Shown here: piece by piece, positions 34,525-42,362 of the stretch | How the letters are laid out: each line of letters opens with the position of its first letter | Numbering within the stretch: the stretch's first letter is position 1 | NCBI GenBank assembly: GCA_964545545.1 | Contig: CAZJGK010000019.1 | Span: forward strand, 1 to 43,439 | DNA from: JAHJTW01 sp964545545 | GTDB lineage: Bacteria > Krumholzibacteriota > Krumholzibacteriia > LZORAL124-64-63 | DNA length: 43,439 bases | Reading direction: 5' to 3' | The notes under the pieces: generated by a model | What the model was told of the DNA's origin: nothing | Databases searched by the model: none | What the model saw: the letters and a program-made list of their open reading frames with translations, nothing else | Made by a program: the position numbers and the translations under genes

Positions 34525-35830
34525 GGTCGTCCCCCCTTTCGTCCACCATGGCGTCGAGCAGACGGTGGGCAACCTTGATCAGGGTTCTGCGCAGCGGATC
34601 GGGCTCGAATTCTTGTTTCTGCAGCTCCAGGAGGGTGTAATTGCCGGTGCGCCCCAGCTCTTTCTGGAGATCTTCAGCGGCGGCCAGCAGGCCCGCGGAC
34701 ACATCAGAGGTCGTGGTCTGGTTGTTTTCAAGCGTGAGAATGCGCCTGGCCAGCAAACCGATCGGGTCGCCGTGGGCCGCCATGCGTTCCAGGTCGTGGG
34801 CGCCGGTCACATCGCACTCCAGCTTGTCCACGAACACCTTGGTTTCCTGCTGGAAAGACACGAGGTTCTCGGCCTGCAGGGTTGCGACGGCCTCGTGGAC
34901 GGCGTTGGGGCCACGGACCCGTCCGGTCAGGCGAATGCGGAACCCCAGGGCGCGCAAGGGGAGGTCGGCACGAGGCAGGTCCCGCAACGTCGCCAGCATG
35001 CGCTCGAGCAGGAGCGCCCGCAGATCCTCCAGGCCGTTGGCCGGATCGGGACACCGCACGACAAGATGTTCCCAGCGCAAGGGGGCCAGGGGCAGCCGCA
35101 CAACCGCAAGGGATGAGTCGGCGTGGACCGTCACCAGGACCGGCCCATGGGCGCCGGTTTCGGTGGGGTCCAGGGGTGTGAGGGAACCCAGGTAGAAAGG
35201 TGCCCCCTCGGTGGAGGGGGTGCCGGGCCGATGGATGTGGCCCAGAAACCAACCCTGATAACCGGTGGCCGACAGTTGGCGGGACGGTACGGGGGCATAG
35301 GAACTCGTGGCTACATCCAGGTCGGCGTGGAGCAGCCCCAGCGTCACTTCGCCCGCCTGGGGGCGGGGCGGTGATTTTTGCAGGGGGCTGGTCTGGCAAT
35401 GCGCGGACGGAAACGACCAGCCGACCAGACGCACCGGCAGGGGGGCTTGACCCGCGACGAGATGAGAACTCCAGGTGCCGCCGCTTCCCAGGACCTGAAA
35501 TCCTGAACCCATCATGCGCACCAGGCGGGGCAGGACTCTCGTGTCATGATTGCCGGCAACGGCGATGACCTCGATGTGATGACGTTCCAGCTCCCCCACC
35601 GCCTGCTGGAGGGGGCCGGCGGCCTCGAAGAGGGCGTTGCCGCTCTCGACCAGATCGCCGGCGAAGGCTACGGCATGCACCTGGCGGTCGATGGCGAGGG
35701 TCACCAAACGTTTCAAGGCTGCCGCGGGGGAAAGCTCCGGGTCGTTGACCACGGGCAGAAAGCCGCCGGGTGCGCGTCCCAGATGCATGTCGCCGACAAA
35801 AAGGATTCTGGTTTCAGGTACAGCGGACAA
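34511..35830 (-). CDS. SbcD/YhaO-like DNA repair exonuclease (metallophosphoesterase)
   Basis: The 439-residue protein has the Mre11/SbcD phosphoesterase motifs in order: FVGDMHLG (about 11-18), FAGDLVESG, VAGNHDTR, LLHADLD and FLGHIHRPG, so all metal ligands look present. The remaining 200 residues form the capping and helical region as in YhaO. Such proteins cut DNA ends or hairpins together with an SbcC-type ATPase, here encoded directly downstream with overlapping ends. The TTG at 35830 is the only suitable start: the phosphoesterase fold begins eight residues later, and GGAG lies about eight bases upstream. Confidence 0.85.
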   Translation of the reverse strand: MSAVPETRILFVGDMHLGRAPGGFLPVVNDPELSPAAALKRLVTLAIDRQVHAVAFAGDLVESGNALFEAAGPLQQAVGELERHHIEVIAVAGNHDTRVLPRLVRMMGSGFQVLGSGGTWSSHLVAGQAPLPVRLVGWSFPSAHCQTSPLQKSPPRPQAGEVTLGLLHADLDVATSSYAPVPSRQLSATGYQGWFLGHIHRPGTPSTEGAPFYLGSLTPLDPTETGAHGPVLVTVHADSSLAVVRLPLAPLRWEHLVVRCPDPANGLEDLRALLLERMLATLRDLPRADLPLRALGFRIRLTGRVRGPNAVHEAVATLQAENLVSFQQETKVFVDKLECDVTGAHDLERMAAHGDPIGLLARRILTLENNQTTTSDVSAGLLAAAEDLQKELGRTGNYTLLELQKQEFEPDPLRRTLIKVAHRLLDAMVDERGDDRASA

Positions 35831-35915
35831 GGCACGCGCTCCAGGGAAAATTATGTTCCCCCATTATGGAGCCGGGGTGATCCACTGTCCAGCGTGTGCT
35901 GAAAATACGCGGGAG

Positions 35916-36797
35916 TCAGTCCAGAAGCTTGAGGATTTCCATGGAATGTTCGATCTCATTGTCCACGGCCGGGTGATGAAGTTCGAAATCCGCCAGGGTG
36001 AAGCCCAGCAGTTTCAAGGCGTCCGGGGAACATTCCTTGGGGGCCCAGGCGCCGGGAGCGCCGAAACCAATCTGATAACTCAGGTAGTCAGCCAAATGCA
36101 CCAGGGAGGCCAGGTGGGGCGCCTTGGTGGCGGCGATGGGCTCGTGGTGGCAGTTCACGGCGTCGACGAAGTGGGACGGAAATTCCCACTGCCGGAACAC
36201 GGTCTTGCCGATCATGGCGTGGTTGGCCTGGAACAGCGCCTTTTCACAGTCGAACCACGACAGGTGCAGCTCGCTGGCGGCATAACATACTTCGTCGAAG
36301 TCCTCGGAGAAATATCGTTTCTCGATCAACTTGCCGGCATCATGCAGCAGGCCGACGACAAAAGCCTCTTCGGCCTGTTTGATATGCAGGATCGGCGCCA
36401 AGATTTTGCAGATGCTGGCCACGGCGATGCTGTGTTGCCAGAACTGTTCCATGTCGATATTGGTACTGGACTCCTCGTCCTTGAAGTAGTCGAAAACGCT
36501 GATGGCCAGAGCGGCGCTGCGCACGGCCTGGAAACCCAAAATGACGACGGAGCGGCTGATGGTTTTGATGTGCTGGCTGTAGCCGTAGAACGCGGAATTG
36601 ACGAGGTGAAGAATCTTGGCGGTCAGGGCCGGATCAAGGGTGATGACCTCAGCGATCTGGGGCACCGACACGTCGGGGTCCTGCATCTTCTGAAAGAGCT
36701 CCTGGTAAATTATAGGGAGGGTGGGGATCTCTTTGATGATCCCCTTCAACTCCCTTGGATGCAGATCCATCAGGGACTTGGTCATCAACTGGGCCAT
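35916..36797 (-). CDS. HDOD-domain signalling protein
   Basis: A 293-residue single-domain HDOD protein: IKEIPTLPIIYQELFQKMQDPD, ITLDPALTAKILHLVNSAFYG, ISRSVVILGFQAVRSAAL and FVVGLLHDAGKLI are the family hallmarks. HDOD proteins are helical relatives of HD phosphohydrolases that mostly act as protein partners in signalling, motility or stress responses. Some HD residues are kept (LHDAGK), yet catalysis is not expected from the family. No extra receiver or output domain is attached. AGGAGC precedes the ATG. It lies downstream of selD with an 80-base gap and may share its transcript. Confidence 0.88.
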   Translation of the reverse strand: MAQLMTKSLMDLHPRELKGIIKEIPTLPIIYQELFQKMQDPDVSVPQIAEVITLDPALTAKILHLVNSAFYGYSQHIKTISRSVVILGFQAVRSAALAISVFDYFKDEESSTNIDMEQFWQHSIAVASICKILAPILHIKQAEEAFVVGLLHDAGKLIEKRYFSEDFDEVCYAASELHLSWFDCEKALFQANHAMIGKTVFRQWEFPSHFVDAVNCHHEPIAATKAPHLASLVHLADYLSYQIGFGAPGAWAPKECSPDALKLLGFTLADFELHHPAVDNEIEHSMEILKLLD

Positions 36798-36876
36798 GGC
36801 CTGCTCCTAACTTAGGCGCGCACTTCACTTGTGTGGAATTATTATCGGCAGGGGAAATTCGAGATTTACAAGAAAA

Positions 36877-37932
36877 TCAAGGTGTGAAAACGAGAAAGGG
36901 AGTCCGGGGATCATGAGGTGTGACCTTGCCGATGATGCTCCAGGCCAACGTTTTGGCTTTGCGGAGATGGGCGACCATGGTGTCCGCTCGGTCGAGGGGA
37001 ACCGAAATCAGCAGGCCGCCGCTGGTCTGGGGGTCGTTGAGGAGTCCGATGGTATCCTCACCCAGGGCCGGGTCGTACTTGAGGTGTTCGGCGGTGAACC
37101 GGGAATTGGAGACGGTGCCGCCGCAGGTAAATCCCTGGCCGCAAAGTTCCACCGCTTGGGGCAGCAGGGGCAGCAGGGCGCAGGAGATGGTGAAGGTGGT
37201 CCCCGAACCCACGGCCATTTCCAGGGCATGTCCGGTCAGGCCGAATCCCGTCACGTCGGTGCAGGAGGTCGCTCCCAGATCGAACAGCCGGCCCCCGACA
37301 TCGTTCAGGGTGGTCATGCACGTCACCAGGGCCTGGAACGGGATCTCATCGAGCACGCCCTTCTTCATGGCCGCGATCAGGGCGCCGGTTCCCAGGGGCT
37401 TGGTCAGGATCAGCACCTCCCCGGGCCGGGCGGTGCTGTTGCGCAGAATACGGTCGGGATCCACGATGCCCGTGACACTCAGGCCGAATTTGACCTCCTG
37501 GTCGCGCACGGTATGGCCTCCGGCCACGGCGCAATGGGCTTGCCTGCAGACTTCGGCGCTCCCGGCCAGGATTTCGCCCAGAACACGGTTGGGCAGACCG
37601 GCGGGTGGGAAACCGAGCAGATTCAGGGCCATCAGGGGCACCGCGCCCATGGCGTAGATGTCGCTCAGGGAGTTGGCGGCGGCCACGCGCCCGAAGGTAA
37701 ACGGATCGTCCACCACCGGCGTGATGAAATCCGCGGTTGAAACCACGGCCCGGTTTCCGTCCAAACGGTATACGCCGGCATCGTCCGCCGTGTCGAATCC
37801 AACCAGCAGGTCAGGTCCGGCGGTTGCCTTGATGGCGCCCAGAATTTCGGATAAGTCACCCGGACTCAGTTTGGCCGCTCAGCCTGCGCTCTTGGCGAAC
37901 CGGGTCAGGGCAATGCGCTCGGAAAAGGTCAT
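36877..37932 (-). CDS. selD: Selenide, water dikinase SelD containing selenocysteine
   Basis: The gene starts at ATG 37932 (GGAGGTGA site) and reads MTFSERIALTRFAKSAG, then an in-frame TGA at 37881-37879 (codon 18), then AAKLSPGDLSEILGAIK, DDAGVYRLDGN and the well-known VSTADFITPVVDDPFTFGRVAAANSLSDIYAMGAVP. The total is 351 residues, normal for SelD. In the family the residue after KSAG is Cys or selenocysteine and is catalytic, so this TGA is read as Sec, not as a stop. SelD makes selenophosphate from selenide and ATP, the selenium donor for Sec-tRNA. Glycine and Asp residues for ATP/Mg binding (AGGHTVRD, TDVTGFGLTGHALEM, NDPQTSGGLL) are intact. Ordinary gene calling would truncate it to a start near 37764. 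Confidence 0.95.
37852..37868 (-). promoter_or_regulatory. SECIS-like hairpin after the selD UGA codon
   Basis: Starting ten bases after the TGA, TGAGTC (37868-37863) pairs with GACTTA (37857-37852), six pairs with one G-U, around the loop CGGGT. Bacterial SECIS hairpins sit just downstream of the UGA with a G/U-containing apical loop recognised by SelB, so both position and loop fit. Confidence 0.65.
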
Positions 37933-38030
37933 GATCTCACCTCCCTTCGCCTGGAAAATGGCATCAGACAGGGGCAGCGTCAACATGCTCTTTGTCTCCG
38001 GGGATATTACTGTTTGGGATTCGGTATCAT

Positions 38031-38055
38031 AATCAATAATATAATTGATTATTGA
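38031..38055. repeat. Two nested palindromes between selD and the cytochrome gene
   Basis: TCAATAAT-N7-ATTATTGA (38033-38055) and AATCAAT-N6-ATTGATT (38031-38050) are both perfect and overlap. They cover the candidate selD promoter spacer and -10, and lie just upstream of the plus-strand -35 sequence. Position and symmetry suggest a regulator site shared by the divergent genes. Confidence 0.6.
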
Positions 38056-38063
38056 CTTGACAA
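38036..38063 (-). promoter_or_regulatory. Candidate promoter of selD
   Basis: On the minus strand TTGTCA (38063-38058) and TATTAT (38041-38036) are 16 bases apart, each with one mismatch to consensus. The -35 overlaps the TTGACA at 38057-38062 on the other strand that could serve the cytochrome gene, though that one has only a weak -10 (GATGAT at 38080-38085). Confidence 0.5.
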
Positions 38064-38180
38064 TTTCCCATTAAAACAGGATGATTATGGTGGGTCTTCA
38101 GGGTGGCTTCCGCCTTCCCCTGACAGCCTTTGGGCCCACGAGGATATTTGCCATGCACCATCCCGGGATTGGAGGCCATG

Positions 38181-39683
38181 ATGTTGAGTCGGAACCACCG
38201 CTTCGCCGCTTTCACCGTATTTTTCCTGGGCGTTTTTGGGTGGCTGTTTGCTGTGCCGCCTGGAATTAGGGCGCAGGTGCCGGGAGACTATGTCCTGCTG
38301 GTGGTCAATGACCTGGGCATGCACTGCATGAACAAGGACCACCACAATCTGTCCATTCTGCCGCCGTTCAATACTCTCAATGCCCAGGTAATCCGGAAGG
38401 GCGATGCTTCGCGCCTGCCCCAGGTCATCACCGTCCTTCAGGGAGGGAGCCTGGACTATTCCATACCCGGCAACACCTATTCGGTGGGGAAGACCGATTT
38501 CTGGTCCTACGATGTTCAGCTGTTCGGTGTGGATTTGCCGGACAATGTCGGCTTGACCGGAAACGGGATGACCGGATCGTTCACATCCTCGGGAGACATG
38601 TTCATCGCCGAGGGAATTCCTCTTACCCCGTTTCCCGATGCGACGCCCACTGTGGAGAATCCCTACCAGACGGCCCTGATCCAGTTGAAGGACGCCATGG
38701 GTACGGTGCTGGCAACCAGCACTCCGGTGATGCCCGTTTCCACCGAGGTCAATTGTGTGACCAGCGGTTGCCACAGCAGCGAGCTGGCTATCCTTTACAG
38801 TCACGAGCGGGAGGGTGGATTCAATCCTGATAATCGTCCCATCCTCTGTGCCTCATGTCACAACTCGGTGGTCCTGACGGGGAATACCGGGCCGGGCAGC
38901 CAGGGGTATTTTTCCCGGGTCATTCACTCACAACATTCCTTCATCGACCAGCTCACGCCGGGATTGGCCGCGTGCCAGCACTGCCATCCCGGGCCCCAAA
39001 CCAAGTGTCTGCGCGGCACTATGGCCACGGATCATCAGATGATTTGCCAGGATTGCCACGGCACCATGGCCAATGTGGCCGGCACCATCAGCAACGGCCG
39101 CATTCCCTGGGTCGATGAGCCCGCTTGCCGGACCTGTCACACGTCTCAGTACGGGGAGCCGGTGGGGGTGCGCTACCGCGATGCCCGCGGCCACGGAGGG
39201 GTCATGTGCACCGGGTGTCACAACAGTCCCCATGCGATTTTCCCCAGCCGCGAAGCCGCCGACAACAAGGTGATGGTCGACCTGCAGGGGCACCAAGGGA
39301 CCCTGGAAGACTGCACCGTGTGCCACGGGATTACCCCCGCCGGTGACGGTCCCCACGGCTTCCGACCGGTATCCGCGGTCGAAACTGAGATTATCGGGAA
39401 TGCCGGGGCGCTGAAGATATTCCCCGCGCCTTTCCGTTCCGGAGGAAAGTGCACCATCATGGCCGAGAATGCGCGCGGTGGTGGTGACGGACGGCTGTTG
39501 ATCTTCGACGTGCGCGGCCGCACGGTTCGCATGGTGCAGGCCGCTGCCTCCAGTGAGGGTCGGGTCCGGTTGTTCTGGGACGGGCGGGACGGCAATGGCC
39601 AGGAAGTGGCTTCGGGCGTGTACTTCATGCGCTACAACGAGGGCCCCTACCACGCGGCAGGTAAGCTGGTGGTCATCAACTAA
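38181..39683 (+). CDS. Exported multiheme c-type cytochrome with FlgD-like C-terminal domain
   Basis: A 500-residue protein with a signal peptide (ending near GIRAQV). Residues about 25-185 form a beta-rich domain of unknown type opening VLLVVNDLGMHCMNKDHHNLS. Then follow seven heme-binding motifs: CVTSGCH (a CX4CH form), CASCH, CQHCH, CQDCH, CRTCH, CTGCH and CTVCH. The last 90 residues (LFWDGRDGNGQEVASGVYFMRY, then AGKLVVIN) are a FlgD-like Ig fold, as seen at the C-termini of many secreted proteins of FCB-related bacteria. It probably moves electrons in the periplasm or at the cell surface; partner and substrate are unknown. Of the two adjacent ATGs, 38181 has better spacing from GGAGG than 38178. 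Confidence 0.85.
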   Translation: MLSRNHRFAAFTVFFLGVFGWLFAVPPGIRAQVPGDYVLLVVNDLGMHCMNKDHHNLSILPPFNTLNAQVIRKGDASRLPQVITVLQGGSLDYSIPGNTYSVGKTDFWSYDVQLFGVDLPDNVGLTGNGMTGSFTSSGDMFIAEGIPLTPFPDATPTVENPYQTALIQLKDAMGTVLATSTPVMPVSTEVNCVTSGCHSSELAILYSHEREGGFNPDNRPILCASCHNSVVLTGNTGPGSQGYFSRVIHSQHSFIDQLTPGLAACQHCHPGPQTKCLRGTMATDHQMICQDCHGTMANVAGTISNGRIPWVDEPACRTCHTSQYGEPVGVRYRDARGHGGVMCTGCHNSPHAIFPSREAADNKVMVDLQGHQGTLEDCTVCHGITPAGDGPHGFRPVSAVETEIIGNAGALKIFPAPFRSGGKCTIMAENARGGGDGRLLIFDVRGRTVRMVQAAASSEGRVRLFWDGRDGNGQEVASGVYFMRYNEGPYHAAGKLVVIN

Positions 39684-39711
39684 AAAAATCCCGCCGGGCA
39701 AGGCGGGATTT
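39682..39711 (-). terminator. Terminator of glnS, possibly bidirectional
   Basis: AAATCCCGCC (39686-39695) and GGCGGGATTT (39702-39711) form a perfect ten-base stem with a six-base loop. On the minus strand seven Ts follow (39688-39682 read in reverse). It lies directly after the cytochrome stop on the plus strand. Confidence 0.8.
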
Positions 39712-39720
39712 CAAGCTGTG

Positions 39721-39754
39721 GGCAAGGCCGGGTCGATCACCCGGCCTTGCCTTT
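39721..39754 (+). terminator. Terminator hairpin of the cytochrome gene overlapping the glnS stop
   Basis: GGCAAGGCCGGGT (39721-39733) and ACCCGGCCTTGCC (39739-39751) form a perfect 13-base stem with a five-base loop, followed by only TTT on the plus strand. The last glnS codons and stop lie inside it. Confidence 0.55.
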
Positions 39755-41464
39755 GGCCTCCAGTTTAGCCCAGGAATCCTTGAGGGTGACGGTCCGGTTG
39801 AAAACCGGGGCCCCGGGCCGGGAATCCTTGCTGTCGGTACAGAAATAACCCAGACGCATGAACTGGCAGCGGAACCCCGCTCCGGCATTCTCAAGGAAGG
39901 GTTCCAGCATGGCCCGGGGGATGATCTCCAGGGAACCCGGATTCAAATTGGCCAGGAACGAGCCGCCCTCATCCGGGAAGGGTTTGCAGAACAGGTTGTC
40001 GTACAGCCTGACTTCGGCCCCGAAGGCATGGCGGGCCGAGACCCAGTGCAGGGTGCCGCGGACCTTGCGACCGTCGGGAGAATCGCCGCCCCGGGTTTCA
40101 GGATCATAGGTGCAGCGCAGCTCCACGACCTCGCCCGTCGCCGGATCCTTGACCACCTCCCGGCAGGTGATGAAATAGGCGTGTTTTAAACGGACCTCGG
40201 CGCCTGGTTTCAGGCGGAAGAACTTGCGCGGGGCTTCTTCGCGGAAATCATCCTGCTCGATCCACAGTTCCCGGCAGAAGGGCACCTGGCGCGTTCCCGC
40301 GGCGGGATCCTCGGGGTTGTTCACGCACTCGATCTGCTCCACCTGGTCTTCCGGATAATTCGTGATGACAACCTTCAAGGGCCGCAGCACGGCCATGACG
40401 CGGGTAGCCGTGCGGTTCATTTCCTCGCGGATGGCCCACTTCAGCAGGTCCAGATCCACGGTGGAATCCCGTTTGGCCACGCCGATGCGGTCGCAAAAAG
40501 TGAGGATGGATTCGGAGGTGTAACCCAGTCGCCGCAGGCCGCTGATGGTGGGCATGCGCGGATCGTCCCAACCGGCCACATGGCCTTCGGTGACAAGCTG
40601 CAGCAGCTTGCGCTTGCTCATGACCGTGTAGGTCAGGTTCAACCGGGCGAACTCGATCTGGCGCGGGGTGTGGGGCACCGGCAGGTTCTGGATGAACCAA
40701 TCGTACAGGGGCCGGTTGACCTCGAATTCCAGGGTGCAGATCGAATGGGTGATGCCCTCGATGGCGTCGCTCTGGCCGTGGGCGTAATCGTACATGGGAT
40801 AGATGTTCCACCGGTCGCCCGTGCGGTGGTGGGGCACCCGGCGGATGCGGTACAGCAGGGGGTCGCGCATTTTCATGTTGGCGTGAGCCATGTCGATCTT
40901 GGCGCGCAGGGTGTAGGCGCCTTCGGGGAATTCCCCGTTCTTCATCCGCTCCAGAAGGTCAAGGGACTCCTCGGGGGGGCGATTGCGGTCGGGGCTGGGC
41001 CGGCCCGGCTCGGTGACCGTGCCGCGATACTCGCGGATCTCCTGTTCGTTCAGGCTGCAGATGAAGGCCTTGCCGTTGCGGATCAGATCCTGGGCCCAGG
41101 CGTAAAGCTGGTCGAAGTAGTCCGAGGCGTAGAACTCGCGGTCCTCCCAATCGGCGCCCAGCCAGCGCATGTCCTGTTTGATGGAGTCCACATACTCCAC
41201 ATCTTCCTTTTCCGGATTGGTGTCGTCGAAGCGGAGGTTGAATTTGCCGCCGAACTCGCGGGCGATGCCGGAATTCAGGACGATGCTCTTGGCGTGGCCA
41301 ATGTGCAGATAACCGTTGGGTTCGGGTGGAAAGCGGGTGTGGATCCGGCCTTCGTTGCGGCCGGCGGCCAGATCGTCCTTGATGATGGAGCGGATAAAGT
41401 CCACGCTGTCACCGCCGTTGGCGTTTTCACCCGGAGTCAGGTTGCGTTTGGCATCTTCACTCAT
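39737..41464 (-). CDS. glnS: Glutaminyl-tRNA synthetase
   Basis: The 575-residue class I synthetase has the HIGH motif in PPEPNGYLHIGHAKS (about residue 47-61), RFDDTNPEKE, the KMSKS equivalent VMSKRKLLQL (about 283-292) and the bacterial GlnRS anticodon-binding C-terminal domains (HWVSARHAFGAEVRLYDNLF, QFMRLGYFCTDSKD). It charges tRNA-Gln directly, which distinguishes it from GltX. Size and all motifs are normal. AAAGG lies about nine bases before the ATG. The presence of GlnRS argues that this organism does not depend only on the GatCAB transamidation route for glutamine. Confidence 0.96.
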   Translation of the reverse strand: MSEDAKRNLTPGENANGGDSVDFIRSIIKDDLAAGRNEGRIHTRFPPEPNGYLHIGHAKSIVLNSGIAREFGGKFNLRFDDTNPEKEDVEYVDSIKQDMRWLGADWEDREFYASDYFDQLYAWAQDLIRNGKAFICSLNEQEIREYRGTVTEPGRPSPDRNRPPEESLDLLERMKNGEFPEGAYTLRAKIDMAHANMKMRDPLLYRIRRVPHHRTGDRWNIYPMYDYAHGQSDAIEGITHSICTLEFEVNRPLYDWFIQNLPVPHTPRQIEFARLNLTYTVMSKRKLLQLVTEGHVAGWDDPRMPTISGLRRLGYTSESILTFCDRIGVAKRDSTVDLDLLKWAIREEMNRTATRVMAVLRPLKVVITNYPEDQVEQIECVNNPEDPAAGTRQVPFCRELWIEQDDFREEAPRKFFRLKPGAEVRLKHAYFITCREVVKDPATGEVVELRCTYDPETRGGDSPDGRKVRGTLHWVSARHAFGAEVRLYDNLFCKPFPDEGGSFLANLNPGSLEIIPRAMLEPFLENAGAGFRCQFMRLGYFCTDSKDSRPGAPVFNRTVTLKDSWAKLEAKGKAG

Positions 41465-41582
41465 ACCGCCGGACCTTTCGAGGCTGGAACAATGGGAATC
41501 CGCGGTTTCCTTGCGGTTGCCGGATGCTTCAAGCTAATTCCCCGGATACCGGATGTCTACACCGCTTACAAAGGAAGCCGGC

Positions 41583-42362
41583 ATGTCCCTGGAAATCATG
41601 GCCCGACCAGGCTGGACCGAACTGGTCCTGGACGATCCGCCCTGCAATGTTCTGAAGCCCGCGCTGCTGCGGACAATGGCCGCAGCCCTGGACGACCTCG
41701 CCGCGGAGCCGGCGCCCCTCTTGCTGGTGCGAACCAAAGGGAAGCATTTTTCCACGGGTTACCCCATCGGGGATATCCCGGAGGAAATTTTTCATGAAGA
41801 TCCCCAGGTGCGGGCGGCCACGCCCTTCGAAATGGTCATGCAGCGTCTGCTGGACTATCCCGCCCCCGTGGTGATGGTGGTTCAGGGCGATGCCTGGGGT
41901 GGGGCCGTGGAGATGTTGTCCTGCGCGGATATCCGGATTGCCGCCGCCGGCGTGCGGTTGGCCTTGACCCCGGTGCGGTTGGGGTTGATCTACAGCCACA
42001 CCGGTCTGCGCCGGCTGCTCCACCAGCTGGGATCCCCCCTGTTGTGGGAGATGGCGCTGACGGGGTTGCCGGTGGGCACGGACAGGCTGGAACGCAGTGG
42101 GTTCTTCAACCGGGTGGCGACCCCGGAGAATCTTGACGCCTGTGCCCGGGAGATCATGTCGGCCCTGCTCCAGGGCGGGCCGCGGGCCCTGCGCGGCACG
42201 CGCCGGGTGCTGCGGATCCTGGAGGAAAACGAAACCCTGAACGATGGCCTGTTGCGGGAGATAGCCCGCCTGCGCCATCAGTCCCGGTTGAGCGATGAGT
42301 TCCGTCGGGCCCAGGAAGCTTTCCTGAAAGGCCGGCCTTCGCCGTTTTCTCCGCAGGACTGA
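41583..42362 (+). CDS. Enoyl-CoA hydratase/isomerase family protein
   Basis: A 259-residue crotonase-fold protein: VLDDPPCNVLKPALLRTM, GKHFSTGYPIGDIPEE (first oxyanion-hole strand), MVVQGDAWGGAVEMLSCADIRIAAAG (the family's GxxxGGGxExxxxCDxRIA segment) and LGLIYSHTGLRRLLHQLGSPLLWEM. The oxyanion-hole Gly pair is present. The catalytic Glu positions of true hydratases are not clear, so the reaction (hydratase, isomerase, decarboxylase, thioesterase) cannot be named. ATG 41583 with AAAGGAAG is preferred to 41553. Its TGA is directly followed by the stop of the converging Omp85 gene, so the ends touch as TGATCA. Confidence 0.85.
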   Translation: MSLEIMARPGWTELVLDDPPCNVLKPALLRTMAAALDDLAAEPAPLLLVRTKGKHFSTGYPIGDIPEEIFHEDPQVRAATPFEMVMQRLLDYPAPVVMVVQGDAWGGAVEMLSCADIRIAAAGVRLALTPVRLGLIYSHTGLRRLLHQLGSPLLWEMALTGLPVGTDRLERSGFFNRVATPENLDACAREIMSALLQGGPRALRGTRRVLRILEENETLNDGLLREIARLRHQSRLSDEFRRAQEAFLKGRPSPFSPQD

